This document shows positions 1 through 6,691 of a stretch of 15,918 bases of DNA, piece after piece. The notes below the pieces were generated by a model that ran no database searches, was not told the DNA's origin, and saw only the letters and a program-made list of their open reading frames with translations. The DNA lies in the NCBI GenBank assembly GCA_023228745.1, contig JALOAP010000022.1, positions 1 to 15,918 of the forward strand, given 5' to 3'. The first letter of the stretch is position 1. Each line of letters starts with the position of its first letter. Source of the stretch: Dehalococcoidia bacterium (GTDB lineage Bacteria; Chloroflexota; Dehalococcoidia; Tepidiformales; Tepidiformaceae). Both the position numbers and the translations under genes were made by a program.

Positions 1-792
1 GATCGAGTCGCACCGGAGGTCGCTCGCTGGACGAGGCTGGGTTCCAGTTGGACCGAGCGTCCCGACCAGAAGTGCTGAAACGACGAGCGCCACGATGCCT
101 GGTGCCAGCGTCGCCATCTGCGCGGCAGCGGTGCGCCTCGTGGCCGCAGCGTTGGTAAGCAGAACCGCAGTCACTGCGAGGCCTACCGTGAAGACCAGCG
201 GACCCCACAATGCGGTGGGCGCGAGCTCTTCATGAAGGCGACAACAGTTCCGACCCCAAGTTCCCGTCAGGTGGTAGAGCCAGGTGGGGCCCGAGGCAGC
301 GGGAAGGATGAACCAGAGGAAGCTCCCACCAAGCGCTGCCGGAACAGCTACCACGACCGGCAGAACTGCTCCGAGCGCCCATCCCGCCAAGGCGTGTCCG
401 AGCACCATGGCCATAGCTACTGCCACGAGGCGAAGGTCGGGCGGGAGCAACTCTCGTTCTGCGAAAAAGGGGTAGGCTACTGCCGCCCAAAGGACAAGCC
501 AGCACGTCGCCACTGTGGGAAGAAGTGCGCGCACACACCACGTGAGTGTCGATCGGGCGTGAGGCGCGGCGAACCACTCTGCCCGCTTGTGCCGTCCGGC
601 CTCCCACGCAGCACAGCCGGCGGCTGCCGGTGCGACATAGGCAACCGCCCAGGCGCCCACCGCTGTCAGGATGAGCGGGTACGGGCCTGCTTCGGGCGGT
701 GTCAGCAGAGAAACGAAACGCACACCGACGAACACTATGACCGGGAAGCCCCAGACGGCGGGAGCGATCCGCAACGCGGTCAGTACGCGCAA
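1..792 (-). CDS. Membrane protein, probable permease partner of the adjacent ABC ATPase (3' end off the window)
   Basis: An uninterrupted minus-strand frame runs from a TTG at 792-790 to the left edge, giving 264 residues without a stop; the C-terminus is missing. The start is chosen because GAGGGAG lies about 8 nt upstream, inside the end of the ATPase gene, whose stop is only 2 nt before the TTG. The translation is strongly hydrophobic, with likely membrane segments near residues 11-30, 38-60, 86-108, 122-142, 144-165, 193-213 and 229-246, and a basic cytoplasmic loop with an AWEAGR motif near 62-67. After the last segment the chain becomes polar and contains a Cys (261). I infer that it forms the transmembrane part of an ABC transporter with the ATPase upstream. 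The substrate is unknown. No named family is claimed, though similar ATPase plus multi-spanning protein pairs occur in actinobacteria. Confidence 0.7.
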   Translation of the reverse strand, partial: MRVLTALRIAPAVWGFPVIVFVGVRFVSLLTPPEAGPYPLILTAVGAWAVAYVAPAAAGCAAWEAGRHKRAEWFAAPHARSTLTWCVRALLPTVATCWLVLWAAVAYPFFAERELLPPDLRLVAVAMAMVLGHALAGWALGAVLPVVVAVPAALGGSFLWFILPAASGPTWLYHLTGTWGRNCCRLHEELAPTALWGPLVFTVGLAVTAVLLTNAAATRRTAAAQMATLAPGIVALVVSALLVGTLGPTGTQPRPASDLRCDSI

Positions 793-794
793 CC

Positions 795-1535
795 CTAGCG
801 CTCCCTCTCTACGAGCGCGGCGTAGGCCGCTTCGGCAGCTCCCGCGGTCGCGTGAGCGGGCGCGAGCGCGAGGAAGTCTGCGACCGTTCCGGTAAATCGT
901 AATTCGCCTGCGGCGAGGACCGCTACGTGGTCAAATGTCTCACCGATGTCGTCAACCTGGTGCGTCGACACGAGAACATCCTGGGTACCGCCGAGGCCCT
1001 GAAGTACTTCTCGAAACTGAGCGCGCTGGCCCGGGTCGAGACCCGCCGTAGGTTCGTCGAGGAGAAGAGTCGCCGGCTCATGGACAAGCGCTTGGGCGAT
1101 CCCCAGCCGACGCATTTGTCCGCCTGAAAGAGAAGCACTCGGACGACCGTGTAAGGGCTCGAGGCCGACCTTCGAGAGTGCTGATAGGGCTGCGTCCCAG
1201 GCCCGCGCCGAAGGCATGCCCTTAAGCCAGCCTGCGTATGCCACCTGTTCCCGGACACTCAAACCCGGGACGGGCCGTGAATGCTGCGGCATCCAGCCAG
1301 TCCTTGTTCGGTAGGCCCCACGGCCACCTCGTCCAGTAGCGCTTATCCCGTTGACGACCACCCGGCCAGCCCGGGGCGTTAACGCATCGGCTGCTATTGC
1401 AAGAAGCGTCGACTTTCCGGCGCCGTTCGGCCCCAGCAACGCCGTGCGACCCGGCGGACAGTCCCAGCTGAAGGACGAAACAATGTCCGGTCCTGAACGT
1501 CGGTACCGAAACGTCACTTGCTCAAAGGAGATCAC
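795..1535 (-). CDS. ABC transporter ATP-binding protein
   Basis: This is a complete ABC nucleotide-binding domain that would power transport by the membrane protein encoded 2 nt downstream. Counted from the longer TTG start at 1547 (250 residues), it shows Walker A GPNGAGKS at 39-46, a Q-loop Gln at 88, the signature LSGGQ at 140-144, Walker B LLLDEP at 161-166 and an H-loop His at 196. I prefer the GTG at 1535-1533, because the resulting N-terminus (MISFEQVTF) begins directly with the first strand of the domain. A GAGG lies 12 nt upstream of that GTG but directly abuts the TTG at 1547. Start choice remains open. The arrangement, one ATPase plus one separate membrane protein, is typical of small exporters (CcmA/DRR-like). 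Direction and substrate are not shown by the sequence. A strong hairpin lies just upstream. Confidence 0.85.
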   Translation of the reverse strand: MISFEQVTFRYRRSGPDIVSSFSWDCPPGRTALLGPNGAGKSTLLAIAADALTPRAGRVVVNGISATGRGGRGAYRTRTGWMPQHSRPVPGLSVREQVAYAGWLKGMPSARAWDAALSALSKVGLEPLHGRPSASLSGGQMRRLGIAQALVHEPATLLLDEPTAGLDPGQRAQFREVLQGLGGTQDVLVSTHQVDDIGETFDHVAVLAAGELRFTGTVADFLALAPAHATAGAAEAAYAALVERER

Positions 1536-1558
1536 GAGACACTGCAACCTCGATATAG

Positions 1559-1596
1559 GGACCGCCGGGGAGCTCGATCATGCTTCCCGGCGGTCC
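1559..1596 (-). terminator. Strong hairpin between the secreted-protein gene and the ABC ATPase gene
   Basis: Positions 1559-1573 and 1582-1596 are inverted repeats, 15 bp with a single G/T wobble, around an 8-nt loop. The hairpin lies 33 nt after the stop of the minus-strand secreted-protein gene and 23 nt before the ATPase start. No clear T-run follows on either strand, so it may act as a Rho-independent-like stop, an attenuator or an RNA-stability element. The position suggests that it lowers transcription from the secreted-protein gene into the transporter genes. Confidence 0.6.
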
Positions 1597-1628
1597 GTGG
1601 GTGGCGGGAGGGGCTTGGAACAGCCGGC

Positions 1629-2044
1629 TCACCAGTCCACGCGAACGTAGTCGACATCGAGCGGAATCGATGGGAACTCCGTTCCCATGACCTTCTTGAT
1701 GTCGAAGTGGTACTTCCCCGCGGCGAGATCGCCGAAGCTGGCGGAGTCAGACACGTAGCAGGAGAGATTGTCCTCTCCGATCGTTTGATCCGGCTGCCAG
1801 GCGATGTGCTTCCTTAGTCGGATGTCAGTGTCCACCGGGTTCACCTGCCATGATCCGTAGATGCAGTCTCGGAACAGTACCTTCGTCGAGACCGCATCGG
1901 TGTGTTGTCGTCCCAAGATCGGGACCTGAATCCGGGATAAACACCCTGCATGTAGGATGTAAAGTATCCCTCAGCCGACGCTGTGGTGACGAGGGCGAGT
2001 GCCATGACTGCGCCCACGGTCGAACCTGCAAATCGTCCACGCAT
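1629..2044 (-). pseudogene. Small secreted protein, reading frame broken once
   Basis: Two minus-strand frames together look like one small exported protein. From ATG 2044-2042 the first frame encodes a signal peptide (basic MRGR start, hydrophobic stretch, ASA cleavage site after residue 24), then a mature part ending in SRSWDDN. The second frame takes over at about 1900 and runs to a TGA at 1631-1629, ending in DYVRVDW. Restoring one base in the AACACACC tract (around 1899-1909) would give a continuous protein of about 138 residues, reading DDNNTDAVST across the joint, with two Cys in the second half. A GGAGGT lies 15 nt upstream of the ATG, which is rather far. This could be a real pseudogene or a one-base sequencing error. 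I do not recognise a function. The gene shares its strand with the ABC ATPase and membrane protein. Confidence 0.5.
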
Positions 2045-2439
2045 TCTGCGAACATCGGTACCTCCGTGCCGTTGTCGAGTTCTTCGCGTGCTTGTCAGAT
2101 CGCGACCGGCGGAGGAGCGAGGATGGAGAGCTGTGCCCCGCGTGCTGATGCGGTCCGCCCCAAAACAGACGCCGCGTTCCGGATGCTGAGCATGACCGGC
2201 CGAGTCTGCGGGCACAGGTTGGCGAATACACTACCCGAATGTCAAGAGTTGGATGTTGGCCGGGACCACAAACATCGGACGTAGAGGGATCGCCGAGGGC
2301 TTCCGTGCTTCCGTCCGTTCTGCTGCGGTGAGCTGCGGTTGGGACGGTACCGGTTCCATCCGGTTACCACGACTCATCGACAAAGGCATCCTCATAGGCC
2401 AGTTCGGCGCGCGGCACGACGCGTCCGTCAGCTAGCGAC
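2045..2439. other. Intergenic stretch without a convincing gene
   Basis: About 395 nt separate the minus-strand secreted-protein gene from the plus-strand permease remnant. Short frames on both strands have no recognisable protein features. A consensus-like TTGACA is present on the minus strand at 2245-2240, but no convincing -10 box follows at the usual distance. The stretch may hold the secreted-protein promoter on one side and eroded permease sequence on the other. Confidence 0.45.
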
Positions 2440-3110
2440 GCCGCGAACCGGCTCGGCCGAGCCGTCCGCCGGGCCGATCTGGAACCGTCAACGACCACCT
2501 GCGCTTACTGGCGCCGGGCAGTCCCGCGCTGTTCGGAGTCGCGTTGGGCGTGCCTATCGGCATCATTTCGGGCTACCGGCGGGGCATTGTCGACGATGTG
2601 CTGATGCGAATCATGGACGCAGTCGTCGCTTTCCCCGGGCTCATCCTCGCGCTTGGCCTGGTGGCAGCGCTCAGGGGCAGCTTACGGAACCTCGTGATCG
2701 CCATCAGAATTGCCAACGTGCCATGGGTGGCGCGCCTCGTGCGGGCGCAGGTGCTCTCAGTGAGCCAGCAGGACTTCATCCTCGCGGCACGTGCAGTTGG
2801 CTCCGGACACGTGCGAATCATGGCGATTCACATTGCACCGCACAGCCTTGCACCAGTCATCGTGCAGAGCACGCTCGGCATGGGGTATGCGGTCCTCACC
2901 GAGGCATCACTCTCCTTCATCGGGGCTGGTGTGCCACCCCCGACGCCAACCTGGGATTCGATGCTGCAGTTTGCGTTTGGCTTCCTCGAGCGGGAGCCTC
3001 TCCTGTCGATCGTCCCCGGACTGGCGATCTTCTTGCTTGTGCTGTCGTTCAACCTGCTTGGCGACATCCTGCGCGATGTGCTCGATCCGCGGCTTCGCGG
3101 GACTCGCTAG
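2440..3110 (+). pseudogene. DppC-type peptide/nickel ABC transporter permease, disrupted N-terminus
   Basis: From 2544 to 3110 an open frame of 188 residues matches the second half of the DppC/OppC permeases of the binding-protein-dependent transport family. It begins GVPIGIISGYRRG and has the membrane-embedded MDAVVAFPGL stretch. It also has an EAA-type loop (AARAVGSGHVRIMAIHIAP, about residues 81-99) that docks to the ATPase, and the family ending FNLLGDILRDVLDPRLRG. The usual length is about 280-300 residues. Upstream, the family's GTDxLGRDVLSR motif survives only as NRLGRAVRR at 2446-2472 in a different frame. A short IWNR segment follows in a third frame, and an in-frame TAG lies at 2433-2435. 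I infer at least two frameshifts plus loss of the first membrane helix. Neither a DppB nor an ATPase partner is nearby. No start codon with a ribosome site was found. Confidence 0.7.
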
Positions 3111-3162
3111 GATGCCGCGGGTGCGATCGGCCAACCCTGCAGTGCTGAAAGGAGGGGCTTCT

Positions 3163-3324
3163 TTGGGTAACACGCTTGTCAGCCCCCTTGTCGTGGTTGA
3201 GTTCGGATCGGGCCCGGCTGCGGCCTATTGTGGGTGGCTCTTCGAGCGAGCGCGGCGATCTCGAACCCACCCACACACGTCAGAGCGTCAAGCCCGTCGT
3301 CCGGGCCGGGCTGGAGCAGATTGA
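3163..3324 (+). pseudogene. N-terminal fragment of a CaiB/BaiF-type CoA-transferase, fused out of frame to cobT antisense
   Basis: An AAAGGAGG at 3148-3155 is followed 7 nt later by TTG 3163-3165. The first ~28 codons read like the start of CaiB/BaiF family CoA-transferases (PLVVVEFGSGPAAAYCGWLF; the family has a VVE.G.GPAAAY.GRLLADLGA-type start). The match ends at about 3243, just before the family's GADV-KVE segment. The rest, to TGA 3322-3324, is simply the complement of cobT. The gene follows the DppC remnant by 52 nt on the same strand. The fragment lacks nearly all of the usual ~400 residues, including the catalytic Asp, and cannot be active. Recognition rests on a short stretch, so the family call is moderate. 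The break coincides with the point where CobT similarity ends. Confidence 0.5.
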
Positions 3325-4012
3325 GCGCCGCGCTGATGCCCCGGCATTTGTTCGCCCAGGCCGCGTCATCGATGCCGGTGCCGCGCCCGGTGACTTCCTC
3401 TGGCGGGCGGCCGGTGAGGGCGGCAACGAGCGCCGAGGCCGAGGTGGTATTGCCGATGCCCATCTCCCCTACTGCCAGGAGGTCAACGCCCCGGGCCGCT
3501 TCTTCAGAGGCGATTTCGATGCCGAAGGCGATCGCGGCGAGCGCCTCGGCCCGGGTCATCGCGGGCTCCCGCGCGAAGTTGCGGGTGCCCGCGCGAACGC
3601 GGTGTACGCGCAGGCCGGGTTGCTCGTTGAGGGCGGCGTGGCTTCCCGCATCGAGCACAAGGAGGCTCGCCCCGGCGGCGGTGGCAAGCACATTGATAGC
3701 CGCGCCCCCGGAGAGGAAGTTCGCCAACATCTGGCCGGTCACCTCGGAGGGGTAGGCCGAAACGCCCTCCTCCGTGATGCCATGGTCACCCGCGGCGACG
3801 ACGACGAGCGGACGCTCGACGGCGGGTAGTGCACGGCGCTGAATACCGGCCAGTTGCACGCTCAGCAGTTCAAGGCGCCCGAGGCTTCCCGTAGGTTTCG
3901 TCAGCTGATCCTGGCGCTGGCGCGCGGCGGCCATCGCCTCCGCATCCAGCGGCCGGATGGCCGCGATGGCTGCTCGAAGCGCGGCCTCGTCTCGTCTGGC
4001 TTGCTCGTTCAT
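3179..4012 (-). CDS. cobT: CobT, nicotinate-nucleotide:dimethylbenzimidazole phosphoribosyltransferase, C-terminally truncated
   Basis: CobT makes alpha-ribazole phosphate, the activated lower ligand of cobalamin, from nicotinate mononucleotide and dimethylbenzimidazole. The 277 residues show family motifs in order: LTKPTGSLGRLE (38-49), AAGDHGITEEGVSAYPSEVT (73-92), FLSGGAAINVLA (99-110), GEMGIGNTTSASAL (182-195), GRGTGIDD (209-216) and VGGFEIAALA (247-256). Family members have about 350 residues. Here the last 21 residues are unrelated and Arg/Pro/Gln-rich. The missing part holds the conserved GEGTGA segment with the catalytic Glu (Glu317 in the Salmonella enzyme), so activity is unlikely. 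ATG 4012-4010 overlaps the cbiA stop as ATGA, which decides the start over a GTG at 4030. It is the last gene of the riboswitch-controlled operon. The C-terminus reads across the presumed rearrangement joint near 3241-3247. Confidence 0.85.
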   Translation of the reverse strand: MNEQARRDEAALRAAIAAIRPLDAEAMAAARQRQDQLTKPTGSLGRLELLSVQLAGIQRRALPAVERPLVVVAAGDHGITEEGVSAYPSEVTGQMLANFLSGGAAINVLATAAGASLLVLDAGSHAALNEQPGLRVHRVRAGTRNFAREPAMTRAEALAAIAFGIEIASEEAARGVDLLAVGEMGIGNTTSASALVAALTGRPPEEVTGRGTGIDDAAWANKCRGISAALNLLQPGPDDGLDALTCVGGFEIAALARRATHNRPQPGPIRTQPRQGG

Positions 4013-5352
4013 TCCCTCGCTCCTGTACACGTGTTGATGAATCGTTGGGCCGCGTCTGGGGACGCGGCGAAGTGCAGGTGGAGGTAGGAACTCCAGACCG
4101 GGCCGAGGGCGAAGCCATCGAGCCTTTCCGGGTCTTGGAATTGCCAGCAGGCTGTTTCTGCGGACGGCTGATCAGCGGCGGAGAGGTGGAATTCGTGGCC
4201 GCGGAGCTGATCGCCCGCCTTCGCCACAGCTCCATCTCGGAGCGCTTTCGCTACGCGGTAACCAAGAGCAAGGCGTGTGCCCTGCATTGTGCTCAGCAGG
4301 GGCGTAAGCGCGGCCATCTCGTACCGTGAGCCATCCAGTGCGGTGAGCGATTGCCCGAGGTACATGTGCCCCCCGCACTCGGCGTAGACGGGCAATCCCG
4401 CCGCGGCGTGGGCGCGCAGCGCTTCGTGCATCGGCCGGTTCGCCGCGAGGTCGGCGGCGAACACCTCCGGGTAGCCGCCCCCGATGTACACCCCGCGCGC
4501 CCCCGCAGGGAGGGACGCATCCGTCAGCGGCGAGAACGGGAGCAGTTCCGCGCCCCGCGCGACGAGTTCATCCAGGCCGTCCTCGTAGTAGAAGGAGAAG
4601 GCCGGGTCACGGGCGATGGCGATAGGGACGTGCTCCGCCGCTGGCACGGGCTCTTCGCCGGCCTCGTCCGGGACCTCCGCTGCCAGCGCGAGGAGCGCGT
4701 CGATATCGATGCCCCTCGCGGCGGCGGCCGCAATGCTGGCGAGGCTCGTGGACGCGTCTCGTTCGAGCGCGGAGACGAGGCCAAGGTGCCGCCCGGGAAG
4801 CGCGAAGGCGTCGTCGCGGTGCATGAGCCCGAGTGCGGGCACCCCCGACTGCCGTTCGATCGCCACCTTTGCTGCCTCGAAGTGCCGCTCTCCAGCGATA
4901 CGGTTCAGCACAACGCCTGCCAGCCGGAGACCGGGGTCGAAGGTGGCGTACCCGAGGACCATCGCGGCTGCGCTCCGGGCCATCGCGCTGGCGTCCACGA
5001 CCAGGAGCACGGGGAGGCCGAGGAGCTTTGCGACCTGCGCGGTACTGCCCGACTCGTCCTCCCCGCTTCGGCCGTCGAAAAGCCCCATCACGCCCTCGAC
5101 GATGGCGACGTCCGCCCGCTGCGCGGCTCGTCTGAAGGATCGCACGATCAGCTCGGGTGACATGATCCACGAATCGAGGTTGCGACAGGGCTGGCCCGAA
5201 GCGGTGGTGTGGAACGTCGGGTCCAGGTAATCGGGACCGGCCTTGAAGGCTGCGACGCGCAGGCCTCGGGCGCGAAGGGCACCAATGATCCCCGCGGTCA
5301 CGGTGGTCTTGCCGACACCGCTCTGTGTTCCGCCGATGACGATCGCCTTCAA
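4009..5352 (-). CDS. cbiA: Cobyrinate a,c-diamide synthase
   Basis: The enzyme amidates side chains a and c of cobyrinate (or hydrogenobyrinate in the aerobic route), using glutamine and ATP. The 447 residues have the two-part structure of the family. An N-terminal dethiobiotin-synthetase-like ATPase has the P-loop GGTQSGVGKTT (7-17), FKAGPDYLDP (36-45) and VEGVMGLFDG (85-94). A C-terminal class I glutamine amidotransferase has YIGGGYPEVFA (289-299), the nucleophile Cys326 in AECGGHMYLG, and a His pair in SYLHLHF (422-428). Length is normal. The start is a TTG at 5352-5350, which overlaps the cobO stop as TTGA and directly precedes KAIVIGG. The cobT start overlaps its own stop by 4 nt. No other ring-building cobalamin genes are in the window. 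It may therefore act on salvaged incomplete corrinoids, or the remaining pathway genes may lie elsewhere. Confidence 0.95.
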   Translation of the reverse strand: MKAIVIGGTQSGVGKTTVTAGIIGALRARGLRVAAFKAGPDYLDPTFHTTASGQPCRNLDSWIMSPELIVRSFRRAAQRADVAIVEGVMGLFDGRSGEDESGSTAQVAKLLGLPVLLVVDASAMARSAAAMVLGYATFDPGLRLAGVVLNRIAGERHFEAAKVAIERQSGVPALGLMHRDDAFALPGRHLGLVSALERDASTSLASIAAAAARGIDIDALLALAAEVPDEAGEEPVPAAEHVPIAIARDPAFSFYYEDGLDELVARGAELLPFSPLTDASLPAGARGVYIGGGYPEVFAADLAANRPMHEALRAHAAAGLPVYAECGGHMYLGQSLTALDGSRYEMAALTPLLSTMQGTRLALGYRVAKALRDGAVAKAGDQLRGHEFHLSAADQPSAETACWQFQDPERLDGFALGPVWSSYLHLHFAASPDAAQRFINTCTGARE

Positions 5353-5876
5353 AAGTCTATCCCTCGCTGTGCCGGTATCCCGCTCTGGTAGGGGTGCTTC
5401 ACTTCGCGCATCTCGGTTACCAGGTCGGCGGCTTCGACGAGCGCTTCCGGGGCCGTTCGGCCGGTCACGATGACGTGCACGTGAGGTGGCCGTGCGGCAA
5501 TCGTGGCGGCGGCGTGGCTGGCATCGATCCAGAGATACTGGAGCGGGTACGTGAACTCATCCAGGACTATGAGGTCGTGGTCCCCTGCGGTGATGAGTCG
5601 CTTCGCCCGCTCCCAGGCGTCCAGAGCCAGTCGTTTCGTCTGCTCGATGTCTTTGGAGAGCCAGGTAAAGCCGTCGCCGAGAGGAACAATCTCGATGCCC
5701 AGGCGGGCCGCTGCAAGCCGTTCACCGCTCGCCCGCTTCCCCGACTTGATGAACTGCAACATGGTGGCCCGATAGCCATGGCCGGTCGCCCGCACTACTG
5801 CGCCAACCGCCGCCGATGTCTTTCCCTTGCCGTTGCCCGTGTACACCAGGAACAAGCCTCGCACTGGAGCAGTCAC
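5349..5876 (-). CDS. cobO: Corrinoid adenosyltransferase (cob(I)alamin/cob(I)yrinic acid a,c-diamide), CobO/BtuR type
   Basis: This enzyme transfers the 5'-deoxyadenosyl group of ATP to reduced cobalt to form the adenosylated cofactor. The 175-residue protein has the P-loop GNGKGKTS at 14-21, used in this family in an unusual ATP orientation, then the MLQFIKSG segment, the VLDEFTYPLQY segment after it, and VIVTGRTAPEALVEAADLVTEM near the end. The ending KHPYQSGIPAQRGIDF is typical of CobO. The start is GTG 5876-5874, with AAGGAGGTGA immediately upstream. The start overlaps the btuD stop as GTGA, and the ribosome site lies inside the btuD 3' end. Together with the importer upstream, it suggests that imported corrinoid is adenosylated on arrival. 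Confidence is high because both motifs and context agree. Confidence 0.95.
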   Translation of the reverse strand: MTAPVRGLFLVYTGNGKGKTSAAVGAVVRATGHGYRATMLQFIKSGKRASGERLAAARLGIEIVPLGDGFTWLSKDIEQTKRLALDAWERAKRLITAGDHDLIVLDEFTYPLQYLWIDASHAAATIAARPPHVHVIVTGRTAPEALVEAADLVTEMREVKHPYQSGIPAQRGIDF

Positions 5877-6691
5877 GCCTCACCTCCTTGATTGGCTATC
5901 TGGGGATGCCCCGCGAGCGAATGGACGACGACGGGACTCAGGCGTTCCGGGTGCGGAAGCACGCGCAGCGGTGTCCCGTAGGTCCGAACCAGCAGCGGCG
6001 CCGTAAGGACTTCTGCAGGCGGTCCGTAGCCTGCGACGCGCCCCTCAGCGAGCAGCAGGAGCCGGTCGCAGAACAGGGCCGCGAGGCTCAGGTCGTGGAT
6101 GACGACGAGCGCCGCCAGCCCCTCGTCCCGCGAGAGGCGCCAAACAAGCCCGAGGATGGATGCCTGGAACCGGAGATCGAGGTTCGAGGTCGGCTCATCG
6201 AGGATGAGGAGCCGCGGTTCCTGTGCCAGCGCCCGGGCGATGCTCACGCGTTGCTGTTCGCCGCCCGAGAGTTCTCCGATTGGTCGAGCACCCAGTGAGG
6301 AGACCCCGGCGCGTTCCATCGCCTGCTCGACCGTGGCCCGGTCCTTCTCCGATTCGGCTCCGAAGAGCCCGAGGTGCGGCAGCCGGCCGAGCGCGACCAG
6401 CTCGCGGACGGCGAAACCCGGAGGCGCTGCGGGCTGCTGGGCCACGTAGGCACAGATACGCGCGCGATCTCCGGGCGGTACCGACCGCAGCGCGCTGCCC
6501 CTCAAGCGGATGGAGCCCGCAGAGGCTGGCAGAAGGCCGGCCGCCGCGCGCGCGATTGTTGATTTGCCTGCGCCGTTGGGGCCACAGAGCGCCATGACTT
6601 CGCCCTCGCCCAGCTCGAATGTCACACCGGAAACGATCACACGCCGTCCAAGCCGGACCTCCACGCCTTCGAACGAAAGCTGTGCGTTCAT
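5873..6691 (-). CDS. btuD: ABC importer ATP-binding protein, corrinoid/iron-chelate type (BtuD-like)
   Basis: This is the ATPase of a type II ABC importer. The 272 residues show Walker A GPNGAGKS (37-44), Q-loop Gln85, signature LSGGEQ (141-146), Walker B LLILDEP (161-167), a D-loop SNLD and H-loop His199. A longer open frame extends to 6943, but the extension is only the complement of other reading in btuC. The real start is ATG 6691-6689, which overlaps the permease stop as ATGA and gives the family's N-terminus. Corrinoid as substrate is inferred from the cobalamin riboswitch upstream and from cobO and cbiA downstream. By sequence alone it could equally serve siderophore or haem uptake, since the FecE, FhuC and BtuD types are close. 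Confidence 0.92.
   Translation of the reverse strand: MNAQLSFEGVEVRLGRRVIVSGVTFELGEGEVMALCGPNGAGKSTIARAAAGLLPASAGSIRLRGSALRSVPPGDRARICAYVAQQPAAPPGFAVRELVALGRLPHLGLFGAESEKDRATVEQAMERAGVSSLGARPIGELSGGEQQRVSIARALAQEPRLLILDEPTSNLDLRFQASILGLVWRLSRDEGLAALVVIHDLSLAALFCDRLLLLAEGRVAGYGPPAEVLTAPLLVRTYGTPLRVLPHPERLSPVVVHSLAGHPQIANQGGEA

Noticed and set aside
520..545. Apparent frameshift in the membrane-protein gene
   Set aside because: A careful codon-by-codon reading of the reverse complement through the GTGTGTGCGCGC tract shows one continuous frame from 792 to the edge.
232..798. Plus-strand open frame of 188 codons at the left edge
   Set aside because: It is the exact complement of the membrane-protein frame, and its product is Arg/Cys/Pro-rich without domains. 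The minus-strand frame is hydrophobic, follows the ATPase with a ribosome site and continues to the edge.
2221..2245. Minus-strand promoter for the secreted protein with TTGACA
   Set aside because: The -35 match is perfect, but no -10-like hexamer lies 16-18 nt downstream, so it is mentioned only within the intergenic entry.
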